In this document: piece after piece, positions 8,681 to 17,266 of the stretch | Layout of the letters: every line of letters begins with the position of its first letter | Numbering within the stretch: position 1 is the first letter of the stretch | DNA from: Pseudanabaena sp. PCC 6802 | GTDB lineage: Bacteria > Cyanobacteriota > Cyanobacteriia > Pseudanabaenales > Pseudanabaenaceae | Assembly (NCBI RefSeq): GCF_000332175.1 | Contig: NZ_KB235914.1 | Coordinates: 2,166,868 to 2,230,867, forward strand | DNA: 64,000 nucleotides | Direction: 5' to 3' | Notes under the pieces: generated by a model | What the model was told of the DNA's origin: nothing | Databases searched by the model: none | What the model saw: the letters and a program-made list of their open reading frames with translations, nothing else | Program-made: the position numbers and the translations under genes

Positions 8681-10018
8681 TTAATCTTCTGGCTTGGTAT
8701 CCATTTCCTTTAGCATCTTGGCATATTCCTGTTCCACTAGATCGCTCTCTGTAGAATAAGCCAGGTCGTCAGCGCTAATTACATTTTGGGCAGTGGCGAA
8801 CTGGCGGGCAAATTCTAGCTTTTGCTCGATTTCAGCAGTAGGCTTGCGTAAGTCATTGGCTCTTTTTATGCGTTCCTGATTATTGGCAGCAATCTTGGCA
8901 TTCAAGCCTTGCAAGACAAAATAGCGCACTACGGGCACGGCTAAGAATAAAATCGCATAGCCGAGCAGGAACCAGTATGCACCTGAAACAAAACCCAGGA
9001 AACCCGTTAGTTTTCCAGCTAAAGCTGGCGATCGCAGCAGGCTACCCAAAAACAGAGATGCCACCAGATAAAATATGCCCAAACCGGCTGACAGCGTCAC
9101 CTTACCCGCACCTGCCTGGCTAAATTGCCAGAGTTTCTCTTCTAAATATGTAGGAACCTTTTTTTGCTTGCGATCGGCTCCCACAGTCTGTAATTCCGGA
9201 AAACGATAGACTATGCTACCGAGATCGCTGACTTCAGGTTGGCCGTTAAACTTCACTAAAACAGGCAGCACGTAGTCCTCATAACCTTCAGAGGTATTAC
9301 CCAGATCGTCTAAATATGGAGCGATCTGCTCCGCTGCCACCACACCGCCATTAGCGCGAATTACTTTCGCGATCGCCTTCCAGCGGCGTTCTTCTAGATC
9401 GGCGTTGGGGTTGCCATCTCCAAACAGGAATGAGAAGACGCTTTCCAGAAAACCCATCTGCTTAGCGTCAGGCTCCTGACTTTTTTGAAGTTGTTTCTTG
9501 TCCTCGTAATAGTTGGGCGTAAATACTGCAAAAGGATCGCCCCACCAAATAAAGGGATTGCCCCACCCAGTATTCGATACGAATACGCCGCCGCCACGAC
9601 TGTCGTAGGAGCGATCGCTACTGCTGCTACTGCTACTGCTGCTATCGCTGTTGTTGCTGTTTTGCAAAGCTATCAAGGCGATAATAATGGCAATAACGAC
9701 AATAGCGATCGAAATTATCAAGACAATACCGAAAGAGATACGGATCAGGAAAAATGCCCATTTCCATGCTGACTGGAGCCATGCTTGCATCCGCAGTTTA
9801 AACGAGCGATTCAGTAAAATATTGCGGAAATTACGCGAAAACACGTAGGCAAGATCGCCCGACTGGGACACCTGAAGGTGCCCGCCGCTGTCAGTTGCTA
9901 AGCTCATTAGTTGGATTGAGGCTGTAGCTAAACTCAACCCTGAGTGTGCTGCCACATCGCCAACAGTGACGCGATAGTTCAGCTTTTCTACTGCTTTCAT
10001 CACAGCTTCACGGGTCAT
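8681..10018 (-). CDS. conserved cyanobacterial membrane protein with winged-helix-like N-terminus
   Basis: 445 aa from the ATG at 10018, which has AAGG ten bases upstream; a GTG at 10090 would add 24 residues. I do not recognise a function. Residues 1-75 look like a winged-helix unit (TREAVMKAVEKL, GDVAAHSGLSLATA, GDLAYVFSRNFRNILL). A hydrophobic helix follows (about 90-120), then a run of about ten serines and a Gly/Asn loop. A second ordered stretch repeats the theme (IAKVIRANGGVVAAEQIAPYL and FPELQTVG). Two more membrane segments (about 300-320 and 330-360) and a charged tail complete it. The duplicated wing-like repeat flanking membrane helices suggests a membrane-tethered sensor, but this is inference. 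Confidence 0.75.
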   Translation of the reverse strand: MTREAVMKAVEKLNYRVTVGDVAAHSGLSLATASIQLMSLATDSGGHLQVSQSGDLAYVFSRNFRNILLNRSFKLRMQAWLQSAWKWAFFLIRISFGIVLIISIAIVVIAIIIALIALQNSNNSDSSSSSSSSSDRSYDSRGGGVFVSNTGWGNPFIWWGDPFAVFTPNYYEDKKQLQKSQEPDAKQMGFLESVFSFLFGDGNPNADLEERRWKAIAKVIRANGGVVAAEQIAPYLDDLGNTSEGYEDYVLPVLVKFNGQPEVSDLGSIVYRFPELQTVGADRKQKKVPTYLEEKLWQFSQAGAGKVTLSAGLGIFYLVASLFLGSLLRSPALAGKLTGFLGFVSGAYWFLLGYAILFLAVPVVRYFVLQGLNAKIAANNQERIKRANDLRKPTAEIEQKLEFARQFATAQNVISADDLAYSTESDLVEQEYAKMLKEMDTKPED

Positions 10019-10131
10019 CGTTTTTCTACCTTCATTAAATGAGTCTGAAATCAAGTGCAGATTTACTGACTGCTGTGTGACTTGTGTCACTTCTTCTGCT
10101 AGTAGGTGCGCCTAAAATCCATTTTGACACT

Positions 10132-10152
10132 CCCCGCTCTAAAGAGGTGGGG
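10132..10152. repeat. subterminal hairpin at the tnpB 3' side
   Basis: Imperfect palindrome with CCCC/GGGG outer and CTCT/AGAG inner pairs, 20 bases past the tnpB stop. In IS200/IS605-type elements such right-end hairpins are part of the transposon end and of the 3' part of the guide (omega) RNA that TnpB binds; the DNA just outside (below 10132) would then serve as guide. Confidence 0.6.
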
Positions 10153-10171
10153 ATTCTTAAGAACCTTGACC

Positions 10172-11416
10172 TTAGTAGATCTTGATTCGTAACGGCTGAG
10201 CCAAACAGCCTCTAGACAGTCCGGTAAAACCATTCTGCTTACTTTTACGCCCAATATTTGCAGCCCCATTACAATCAGCGTTAATCAAATGTCCATCCTT
10301 ACTTCGATACAAACCTCGTTTAACCCGCGAACCCGCAAACTGGTAAGCGGCAGGTTTGTCGGCGTTGTAGGTGGGCAAATCATCTCCATCCAAAGCACTT
10401 GCCTTGCTGGTATACGATTCCTCTTGTTCCTGATAGATCAATCCGTAGCGTTCACACAATGCTTTCAGCTTGGCTCTCAAAGAGTAAAAGGGAATCTGGA
10501 CAAAGTTCTGATTGTTTCGGCTACCGATATTGATTTCTTGCTTCATCCCCAGATTAAAACCAACAATCACCTTGCTGATTTTGTTGGCGATGCAGTGGTC
10601 GATAATCAACCTTGCGGTTTTGTTGAGGTAGTCTCTGACCTTAGCGTTTCGGTTGACAAACAGCCTTGCTTGACGCTCTGTGAGCCGTTCAATCTTTTGT
10701 TTATCTTTAATAGACTGCAACCGAGCATTTTCCTTGTTAAACCATTGGTTAATAGATTTAAGTTTGCGACCATCCATGATAAAGGATGCCCCATTGGTAT
10801 CAACACAAGTTGCCAGGTTGTCCAAGCCAAAATCAATCGAAATAGCACTATCTTCAACAGTCTCTACAGGTTCAGCTTCAACCTTAGAGACAAACTCAAT
10901 TTCAAAGAATCGAGCGTCGTATTTCGGGTGAATCCTCACCTCTTTAATCGTCTCTGGGTCGAGTCTGTCTGGGAAAGGCAAGGATACCAAGCCAAATTGC
11001 TGCTTAAAAGCAAAGGACATCGGCACATTAAACCGTCCATCTTTGACTTTAATTCGAGGGATTATCAAGACAAAATAGCCATCTTTGGGCAAGTAGTGAG
11101 GCAGGCTTATCTTTGGCTGATAGCTACCCGCTTTTACTGCACTAATCAAGCCGTAGAAGCTGTGAAACGTTCTGTCTATCACCTTCAAAGTTTGTTGAGC
11201 GATGTCTGTATTCAACAGACGGTAATTCTCGTTTTCTTTGCACAGATGGTAAGCAGATTCGTAACGCAAGTGTTTGTGTTCCTGAAAGTAGTATTGCCGC
11301 ACAGCGTACAACCCTACGTTGTAGAGGTTTTTGCTGAGACGACACAATTCTCGCAGAGCCAAAAACTCAGACTTATTTAGATTGCGAATTTGGTTCTTTT
11401 GAGTTAGGTACATCAT
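10172..11416 (-). CDS. tnpB: TnpB family RNA-guided nuclease, zinc finger absent
   Basis: 414-aa TnpB/OrfB protein. The RuvC core is recognisable: SIDFGLDN with D195, and LINADCNGAANIGR with D381. The usual RuvC-II glutamate position reads VIVGFN (283-288), without the acid. Glutamates are instead present in QEQEESYTSKAS (E330, E332, E333). The zinc-finger Cys pairs are also missing: where CxxC is expected the text is SKASALDGDD. This matches a recognised TnpB subgroup with YTSK signature rather than simple decay, because the frame is intact and the flanks are conserved. Activity is inferred. A 5' start alternative one codon downstream (second Met) exists. Confidence 0.88.
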   Translation of the reverse strand: MMYLTQKNQIRNLNKSEFLALRELCRLSKNLYNVGLYAVRQYYFQEHKHLRYESAYHLCKENENYRLLNTDIAQQTLKVIDRTFHSFYGLISAVKAGSYQPKISLPHYLPKDGYFVLIIPRIKVKDGRFNVPMSFAFKQQFGLVSLPFPDRLDPETIKEVRIHPKYDARFFEIEFVSKVEAEPVETVEDSAISIDFGLDNLATCVDTNGASFIMDGRKLKSINQWFNKENARLQSIKDKQKIERLTERQARLFVNRNAKVRDYLNKTARLIIDHCIANKISKVIVGFNLGMKQEINIGSRNNQNFVQIPFYSLRAKLKALCERYGLIYQEQEESYTSKASALDGDDLPTYNADKPAAYQFAGSRVKRGLYRSKDGHLINADCNGAANIGRKSKQNGFTGLSRGCLAQPLRIKIY

Positions 11417-11508
11417 ACAACTTTCGCTACATATCCTATTATACGGCGAAAGCTAGGGGGGATACAAGAAAGTCGTAGGCGATTAAAACCGCTCGTGTCG
11501 TCGTTCTT

Positions 11509-11529
11509 CCCAGGGCTAAAGCCACTGGG
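11509..11529. repeat. subterminal hairpin at the tnpB 5' side
   Basis: CCCAGGGC and GCCACTGGG form a stem with one bulge around a TAAA loop, about 95 bases upstream of the tnpB start. It is the likely left-end structure of the element; the target-adjacent motif of TnpB would lie just outside it. Confidence 0.6.
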
Positions 11530-11771
11530 TTTCCCAACTTCCCGCATTCTTCTGATGAAACATTCGACATTTGGCCGATCGCTATTACTCGCTATGAGGG
11601 TAAGTTCTTTCTATCGATAGAGGCACCCACAGCGAAGTAAAAAATTTGTTAAGCTTTCCTCAGGCTTGTTAAGAACTAAATTTGAGTGTGGCAACCTTAG
11701 GATAGACCAACCGTCGATTATTGAGTCCGATATCGAGTCCGAAAACCACTCTAAAGTAGACGTAACTGATA
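11530..11771. other. intergenic region between TnpB element and DUF1997 gene
   Basis: No gene seen. An AT-rich part near 11640-11690 has TTGTTAAG and a partly complementary CTTAAC-like segment. No clear sigma-70 hexamer pair or terminator was found. The promoter for the DUF1997 gene should lie here. Confidence 0.5.
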
Positions 11772-12524
11772 ATGCAGACACAAGCAAGATCGCAAAACAA
11801 CTCAGTTGTCATGGTTCCAGACCTGAACCAATCTAGCCCCGAACCGCTCTGTGAGGGTATGGATTTGATGTTGGATGAATCTCTATTGGGTATAGAGAAC
11901 GCAATCGACGAAAACATTATTTTAGATGGTGCTGAAAATAGCGCTACTGACTCTAAAGCCTCTGCTCCTGCCAAGTTTAGCAATCACTTTGTCGGCTACA
12001 TGGACATGTATGCTGACGCTGCTAAGGCGATCGCCTACCTCGACGCTCATCAGGGTTGGTTTTGCCGTTGCGCCCATCCCCTCAAGGTCAAAGCAATTAG
12101 CAGCAATGCTTACGCCCTGGGAATCGGTCATGTAGGTGCGTTGGGCTATAAAGTCGATCCCCGCATTGGCTTGGATCTACTACCCCAAAAAGAGGGGGTT
12201 TACCGCATTCGCAGCATTCCTTTACCCGATCAGGAACCGCAGGTATATGACGTAGACTTTCAAGCTGTAATGATCCTCAAGGAGCAACCAGCCGATGAAA
12301 ACGGTACGGTCATGACTAGCGTGGAATGGCAATTAGATCTAACGGTATCTATTCAACTACCGCGTTTCGTGCAGGTGTTTTCTCAGCACGTACTTCAAAA
12401 AACTGGCGATACCGTCCTCGCCCATGTGGTGAAGAGCATCTCCCAAACTTTGACTGCAAAAGTCCAGGCTGACTTCCACAAGACAATTGGCGCGATCGTG
12501 CCCAAAAAACGCAGAAAGTCGTAA
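11772..12524 (+). CDS. DUF1997 family protein
   Basis: 250-aa protein of the DUF1997 family, shared by cyanobacteria and plants, with no known enzyme activity. The first 75 residues are acidic and variable. The conserved part (about 80-235) contains YMDMYADAAKAIAYLDAHQGWFCRCAHPLKV, YALGIGHVGALGYKVDPRIGLDLLP and the VDFQAVMIL beta strand, ending in a basic KKRRKS tail. The fold resembles lipid- or ligand-binding START-like proteins in general shape, which is speculation. No operon partner: an unoccupied stretch of about 270 bases follows. Confidence 0.85.
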   Translation: MQTQARSQNNSVVMVPDLNQSSPEPLCEGMDLMLDESLLGIENAIDENIILDGAENSATDSKASAPAKFSNHFVGYMDMYADAAKAIAYLDAHQGWFCRCAHPLKVKAISSNAYALGIGHVGALGYKVDPRIGLDLLPQKEGVYRIRSIPLPDQEPQVYDVDFQAVMILKEQPADENGTVMTSVEWQLDLTVSIQLPRFVQVFSQHVLQKTGDTVLAHVVKSISQTLTAKVQADFHKTIGAIVPKKRRKS

Positions 12525-12793
12525 GTAAAGCGATCGGCAATTAGCTGTTAGCTAGCTGCAAAGTTGTAGGTCAGGTTTCTCGATTTTTACAGCTCGATCT
12601 TAAAGAGCCAAAGGAATTACCCAAGGGGCGGGGGCTTACTTCAGGGGGAATGTAAGCGGGGCAAATCAAATATCGCGATCGGAACTTCAGTGGTTGGCAA
12701 CTCTTCCACTGGAAGTCCTTTTTGCTTTGCTACGATCGCTAACTTACCAAGTCGTGTGCCATGATTGTGTTGTTAGGGTATTAAAGCAGTTCT

Positions 12794-13582
12794 ATGACGA
12801 CTGCCACCACTAAAACTAGGGTTACTTTTGCAGATTACCTGACTTACTTTGATGAAATCGTAATGCCCCTTTACACTTTTGCCTTTTTTACCGAGCCAGT
12901 GCCGCCAGTCAATCCACCAGGAATTAATGGCAACGTTAGATATCTGCATGTGGATAATCTAGTCGCCGCGATCGAGCCTGACCTGGACGTTCAAGGCTTG
13001 AAGGAAGTGGCTGAAGAGGTGTTGCTCAAGGCCGTTCTGAGCCACGATCGCGTCATTTGCGAACTATTTCAGGATAGAACTCTACTACCACTGCGCTTCG
13101 GGACGGCTTTCGTCTCTGAGGTGGCATTAAGGGATTATTTGCACTCCCACAATCGGGAATTAAGCGATCGCCTGCAAAAGCTACAAAACTACGCTGAATA
13201 TCCCATCAAAGCCAAGTTCTTATCACGATCGTCGCAGCAAGATTCTGAACAGACAGATACGAAGCCTGAATTGAAGGGCAAGGAATATTTGCTTGCGAAA
13301 CGGGATTTCTATATCCAACAACAGGAAACGCGATCGCTACAACAACAGGAATATACTGACTTAGTCAATCTTCTTAACTCTATCTCATTAGAAATGAAAC
13401 ATCCTGCTGCGCCGCGCATTAGCGAACAACAGAATCGCGATGAGTTGCGAGCTTTTATGCTGCTCAAATCAGATCAAGTAGATTTGCTACAAACAGCTAT
13501 TAATGAATGGCTGAGAGATCGCGTATCCTGGCAGGTTGCGATCGCCGCTCCACTGCCACCCTATCACTTCGCCGATTTGTGA
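12794..13582 (+). CDS. gas vesicle protein GvpF/GvpL family
   Basis: 262-aa protein of the GvpL/GvpF family, minor gas vesicle components or assembly factors that interact with GvpA. Signatures are LYTFAFF near the N-terminus, VICELFQDRTLLPLRFGTAF around residue 80, the coiled middle, and GKEYLLAKRDF around residue 156. The family has an N-terminal ferredoxin-like fold and a C-terminal alpha/beta part. Whether this is F or L cannot be told from sequence alone. No gvpA or gvpN is nearby; gvpK is 2 kb downstream on the same strand beyond an opposing kinase gene. Confidence 0.88.
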   Translation: MTTATTKTRVTFADYLTYFDEIVMPLYTFAFFTEPVPPVNPPGINGNVRYLHVDNLVAAIEPDLDVQGLKEVAEEVLLKAVLSHDRVICELFQDRTLLPLRFGTAFVSEVALRDYLHSHNRELSDRLQKLQNYAEYPIKAKFLSRSSQQDSEQTDTKPELKGKEYLLAKRDFYIQQQETRSLQQQEYTDLVNLLNSISLEMKHPAAPRISEQQNRDELRAFMLLKSDQVDLLQTAINEWLRDRVSWQVAIAAPLPPYHFADL

Positions 13583-13626
13583 TTGCTAGGGCAGGCCAGG
13601 AGGCGCTGCCCCTACGAGAAATTGTC

Positions 13627-15306
13627 TTAATTCCGCGATCGAGTCAGTTTATAGTAGCTAAACGTGCCACGCATCCCTTCAAAATAAAAGTATCCGAATA
13701 CTAGTGCCAGGATCAATGCTGCGATCGGCAGTTGATTTGTAAAGAGTTGCAATAGCTTGCCAAAGACAAAATAAGCGAATAGGGCAACGGCACAAATTCT
13801 ATTCTTTTGATAAACTCCAAACGCTAGACCAAAAATCAGGAGAATATCAATTAAATTGCCAGCCAGATTATTTGCCGACCGTGCTGAAATGCTGCTGCCA
13901 AGTGAAGCTAGAGTGATTACAACCAATAAGGCTCCTTGGACTGCTCCTGCGATCGCACCATTCCTAATCGCCGTTTGGGCTTTGTCTAGAGTTAGAGAAC
14001 TAAGCAGAGCGATCGTGCCCGGTACAATACCCTCACTCCAGGCACTCTTTAATGCTGTTTTTGCCTTCTCAAAATCATCGTTAGAGCTGTAACTGACTGG
14101 TGGCGAAACTCGATCTTGGGCTTGATATGTCTGAGCCGCAGGATTGACCGCAGCAGGATTAACCAGTGTTTCGGGAATGGGATTGCCACTAGGTGAAGGT
14201 GGAGCAGCCGGATTGACGACCGTTTCTGGCAACGGCTGGCCAGTCGGTAAAGGTGTGGTAGCCGGATTTACTAGTGTGGGATTGGATTGGGACGCAGGTG
14301 TTGGGGCATGGGGAGAGTTTCCCGATACTACGGGTTCTGTTTGATATGGCATCGGCACGGTTGGCGGCGGTGTTGCCCTTGAACGTTGTAAGGTCCGATC
14401 GATTTCTGCCAATTCCTGTAAAACTGCTTGCGTATTTTGCGATCGCTGGCTGGGTAGACGTGCCATTAAGCGATCGATCAGATCGGCGATCGCCGGCGAC
14501 AGATTAACAGAATGTTCGCGCCAATGACACTGGTCTGTATAGGGATCGTACATATCATTCGGCGGTCTGCCCGTCAGCAAAAAGGCAAACGTCCGTCCCA
14601 GAGCAAAGAAATCAGACTGCGGTACTGCCTGTCCGTTCATTTGCTCTGGTGGCGTATAGCCCAAGGAGTGAATACCCGTAACCTGCCCCCCTTCCTGTTT
14701 AGCCATATAAGTGCCTGTCATTTCCCGCGCCGCCCCAAAGTCGATGAGTACCAGTTGCCCATCGGCCCTGAGCATAATATTAGCGGGCTTGATATCGCGA
14801 TGAAAGAACTGTTGCTGATGTACTTCATGCAAAATCGTGAATGTTTGATTCAGCCATTCCAGTGCCAGTTGCTGGCTGATGGGGCGATAGTTGCGCTGCG
14901 CCATATATTGTTGCAAATCTAGCCCTTCAACCTTCTCCATCACCATGCAGTGTAATGGTTCTTTACTGTTTGCCGGGTAAAAAGCAAAGTAGCCATCCGC
15001 CTCAATCCTGGGTATGCCGGGGTGATGGAGCCTGCTTAAAACGTCCTTTTCTCGTAGAAATAGTTCCACCGCTTTCGGCTGATTGTTAATCAAAACCTTC
15101 AGCACCTGGGGCAAGCCGCTAGTCACACCGCCCGTAGTTCGCAATGCTTGCCTAATCTCGTAGGTTTTACCAAACCCACCGCCGCCGAGCAGTTTAACAA
15201 CACGATAGCGCCCTTCTAGAAGTAACTCCGAGCCGCAAGCTTGACAAAATACTAGCTCGTCGGGATTTTCGGGCGCTTGACAGTTAGGGTTAATACAGAG
15301 ACTCAT
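13627..15306 (-). CDS. Zn-ribbon Ser/Thr protein kinase with C-terminal membrane segments
   Basis: 559-aa cyanobacterial kinase. A Cys4 zinc ribbon opens the protein (C4, C9, C21, C24). The kinase domain (about 33-305) has the Gly loop LGGGGFGKTYE, the catalytic loop HRDIKPANIM (about 165), DFGAAREMTGT and the activation region LGYTPPEQ. A Pro/Thr-rich linker contains three copies of a TLVNPA / TVVNPA repeat (about 340-400). The C-terminal 130 residues hold about four hydrophobic segments. The opening resembles Synechocystis SpkB-type kinases. It sits antisense between gvpF/L and gvpK; a regulatory link to gas vesicles is only a positional guess. Confidence 0.92.
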   Translation of the reverse strand: MSLCINPNCQAPENPDELVFCQACGSELLLEGRYRVVKLLGGGGFGKTYEIRQALRTTGGVTSGLPQVLKVLINNQPKAVELFLREKDVLSRLHHPGIPRIEADGYFAFYPANSKEPLHCMVMEKVEGLDLQQYMAQRNYRPISQQLALEWLNQTFTILHEVHQQQFFHRDIKPANIMLRADGQLVLIDFGAAREMTGTYMAKQEGGQVTGIHSLGYTPPEQMNGQAVPQSDFFALGRTFAFLLTGRPPNDMYDPYTDQCHWREHSVNLSPAIADLIDRLMARLPSQRSQNTQAVLQELAEIDRTLQRSRATPPPTVPMPYQTEPVVSGNSPHAPTPASQSNPTLVNPATTPLPTGQPLPETVVNPAAPPSPSGNPIPETLVNPAAVNPAAQTYQAQDRVSPPVSYSSNDDFEKAKTALKSAWSEGIVPGTIALLSSLTLDKAQTAIRNGAIAGAVQGALLVVITLASLGSSISARSANNLAGNLIDILLIFGLAFGVYQKNRICAVALFAYFVFGKLLQLFTNQLPIAALILALVFGYFYFEGMRGTFSYYKLTRSRN

Positions 15307-15417
15307 AACATCGTATTGATGGCTTTACCGATCGGGTTTATACCAGTATCGCCTGCTAAGAGGCAACTTGACATCGATCGCAATCGATCGCATGTTATTA
15401 GGGCAGATAATAATAAG

Positions 15418-15500
15418 GCAATTCCCACTAGAAAATACACCCAATATATTGTAGGGGCAGAGACTTCTGCCCTAAGCCTCAGGGTAACTGGGAATTCCCC
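15418..15500. repeat. palindromic intergenic repeat upstream of gvpK
   Basis: Arms AATTCCCA and TGGGAATT enclose a smaller hairpin GGGGCAGA-(GACT)-TCTGCCC. It lies between the divergent kinase and gvpK genes and may influence the gvpK leader. The inner hairpin resembles other GGGGCAG/CTGCCC stems near 13.6, 50.3 and 62.8 kb. Confidence 0.5.
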
Positions 15501-15553
15501 TTACAGGTATTTTATTTGCTAGAAATTGCCTACCTAGAGAGTAATTCTCAGTC

Positions 15554-16003
15554 ATGCCTGAAGAAAATTTACCAATTCATCAAGTTAAGGCAAACAAATC
15601 AGGGCTAGCTCCTTTAGTCCTGACTTTGGTGGAATTATTACGCCAGTTAATGGAAGCGCAGGTAATTCGTCGCATGGAATCCGGTGCATTGGCGGAAACA
15701 GAAATAGAGCGGGCGGCTGATAGCTTGCAAGCCCTGGAAAAGCAAATTTTGACCCTATGTGATGTTCTGGAAATCGATCCCGAAGATCTGAACTTAGATT
15801 TGGGGGATGCGGGTAAGCTATTGCCGCGTCGGGGGCACTATTATCCCGATCTCCCTTCCAACGAAGCATCGATCTTGGAATTGCTAGATCGCTTGATTAA
15901 CACTGGCATTGTCTTAGAGGGAGACGTGCAGATTGGTCTGGCGCAGCTAAATTTAATTCACCTCAAACTGCGCCTGATTTTATCGGCGGAAGATCTTCTT
16001 TGA
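15554..16003 (+). CDS. gvpK: gas vesicle protein GvpK
   Basis: 149-aa helical protein of the GvpK family, needed for gas vesicle formation in organisms tested. Recognised blocks are GLAPLVLTLVELLRQLMEAQVIRRMESGAL (about 17-46), the LQALEKQILTLCDVLEIDPEDLNLDLGD segment and the closing QIGLAQLNLIHLKLRLIL. Length is normal. It is on the same strand as gvpF/L but separated by the kinase gene, so it has its own promoter region (15307-15553). The next gene is convergent. Confidence 0.93.
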   Translation: MPEENLPIHQVKANKSGLAPLVLTLVELLRQLMEAQVIRRMESGALAETEIERAADSLQALEKQILTLCDVLEIDPEDLNLDLGDAGKLLPRRGHYYPDLPSNEASILELLDRLINTGIVLEGDVQIGLAQLNLIHLKLRLILSAEDLL

Positions 16004-16022
16004 TGGCGTTTAGGGCTTGGCA

Positions 16023-16568
16023 TTAGGCAATTGCCCAGACAACCAAGCCTGCCAGAGTAATTACGATCGCAATCCACAGAAAACGATTCTGTTCCTGTTG
16101 CGATGTCTGTGTATCTAGGCTCGATCCTGTCGGCAACTGGTTTTCGGGTTTTGCTTGAGGGAGTTTAGAACCGGACACCCCTAGCGGTCGGGATGAAATT
16201 TGGTCGTCCAACCCTTTTAAGCTGGGAATCTTAGAAGTTGCATCCTTGAGATTACTTAGTTTGGGTGCGGATAGGATCCCCAGGACATAATTGGCAGATT
16301 TACGCACATCGCGATCGCTATGGGTTTTCAGACTGCGACAGAGGGCAATTGCTTCCGTTGAATTGCCAGCGGCATCGTAGGCATTGGCTAGCCAAACCTG
16401 AATCTCGCCCCCAATTTTTGTCTTAGCATTTACACCATCTAGAGCTTGTTGGAATTGCGCGATCGCCTGCTGATAGTTCCCGCGTTCAAAGCTTCGCACG
16501 CCTGCCTGATATAACTCCTGATATAACTCCCGATCTGGTTTTTCGGTTGAACCTGGATTATCTGTCAT
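16023..16568 (-). CDS. TPR protein with C-terminal membrane anchor
   Basis: 181-aa protein. Residues 15-100 hold two to three TPR-like helical pairs (YQAGVRSFERGNYQQAIAQFQQAL, VWLANAYDAAGNSTEAIALC). A low-complexity Ser/Pro linker leads to a single hydrophobic helix at the C-terminus (about 162-180, IAIVITLAGLVVWAIA), so it is probably tail-anchored and faces the cytoplasm. The start overlaps the 3' end of the Nudix gene by 11 bases, which indicates translational coupling. Function unknown. Confidence 0.82.
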   Translation of the reverse strand: MTDNPGSTEKPDRELYQELYQAGVRSFERGNYQQAIAQFQQALDGVNAKTKIGGEIQVWLANAYDAAGNSTEAIALCRSLKTHSDRDVRKSANYVLGILSAPKLSNLKDATSKIPSLKGLDDQISSRPLGVSGSKLPQAKPENQLPTGSSLDTQTSQQEQNRFLWIAIVITLAGLVVWAIA

Positions 16569-16971
16569 GATTCATTTTGCGCAATGCTTGGACGATCTCG
16601 TAATTAGCGGGCGGCAACTGAAAGCGATCTAACTCCTCCAAAGTTACCCACCGCACCTCAGCACATTCTAGCGGCTGTGGTTCCCCACTGATGTGCAGGC
16701 AGTTATGCACGATCAGGGCAACAGAGAGATCCTCATCATAATCGTGGTTAATGGCGATCAGGTAGTCCTCTACAAAGATCTCAATACCCAGTTCTTCCCT
16801 GATTTCGCGGCGAATGCAAGCAGCAATATCTTCCCCTGCCTCCACCTTACCACCAGGAAATTCCCAGTAACTGGCAAATCTGCCTTTGGGCAAGCGGCGA
16901 TCGATGAGGATGCGATCGCGCTCTTGATTCCACACAATTGCTACACCAATCTGCCTATACTTTCTTGTCAC
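16558..16971 (-). CDS. mutT: Nudix hydrolase, MutT type
   Basis: 137 aa, probably an 8-oxo-dGTP diphosphatase or related nucleotide clean-up enzyme. The Nudix box is complete: GGKVEAGEDIAACIRREIR followed by EELGI (about 40-62), and WEFPGG precedes it as in MutT. The start is GTG at 16971 (the protein then opens MTRKYRQIGVAIVW, matching the family). It overlaps the downstream TPR gene by 11 bases. The substrate is inferred from the MutT-like length and WEFPGG. Confidence 0.88.
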   Translation of the reverse strand: MTRKYRQIGVAIVWNQERDRILIDRRLPKGRFASYWEFPGGKVEAGEDIAACIRREIREELGIEIFVEDYLIAINHDYDEDLSVALIVHNCLHISGEPQPLECAEVRWVTLEELDRFQLPPANYEIVQALRKMNHDR

Positions 16972-17018
16972 CTATTTTTGCTACCAGTTACTGTGATTTG
17001 CAATATTTTCTCCCGTGT

Positions 17019-17237
17019 TTATTTGCGAAAAACAGCAGTAATTATCGTTGTAATTGTGGCAGTCGCCAGCAAGCCAAAAGCGAGGTTGACTACCCATTGT
17101 GACGCTTGTTGGTAGGCACTAAAGCGAATGTTTAACTCCTTAAGTTCCTCTCGAAATTCCTTAGACTCCTCTCGCAATTCCTTGACTGACTCTGCCAGTT
17201 TGTCCACCATTTCATCTGTCCAGTGTTCGACTGCCAT
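17019..17237 (-). CDS. small coiled-coil membrane protein
   Basis: 72 aa. Residues 8-42 are a charged coiled coil (VDKLAESVKELREESKEF and on), followed by one membrane helix (about 50-68, VNLAFGLLATATITTIITAV) and a short basic end. Such small anchored coiled-coil proteins are common in cyanobacteria and have no set function. It is 47 bases beyond the Nudix gene start and divergent from the LD-carboxypeptidase gene. Confidence 0.7.
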   Translation of the reverse strand: MAVEHWTDEMVDKLAESVKELREESKEFREELKELNIRFSAYQQASQWVVNLAFGLLATATITTIITAVFRK

Positions 17238-17266
17238 TACAATAACCTCACGTAACTATATTAATT

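Larger units (their letters stand above)
10132..11529 (-). mobile_element. solitary TnpB element (IS200/IS605-like, no tnpA)
   Basis: A tnpB gene on the minus strand flanked by hairpins. On its 3' side (10132-10152) CCCC-CTCT pairs with AGAG-GGGG around AA. On its 5' side (11509-11529) CCCAG-GGC pairs with GCC-CTGGG around TAAA. The span is given hairpin to hairpin; the exact tips are not defined and probably lie some bases outside. No tnpA accompanies it, so it would need a transposase in trans. Confidence 0.75.

Noticed and set aside
10289..11380. 363-codon open frame antisense to the solitary tnpB
   Set aside because: Opposite-strand shadow of a well-supported tnpB; no domain or start signal recognised.
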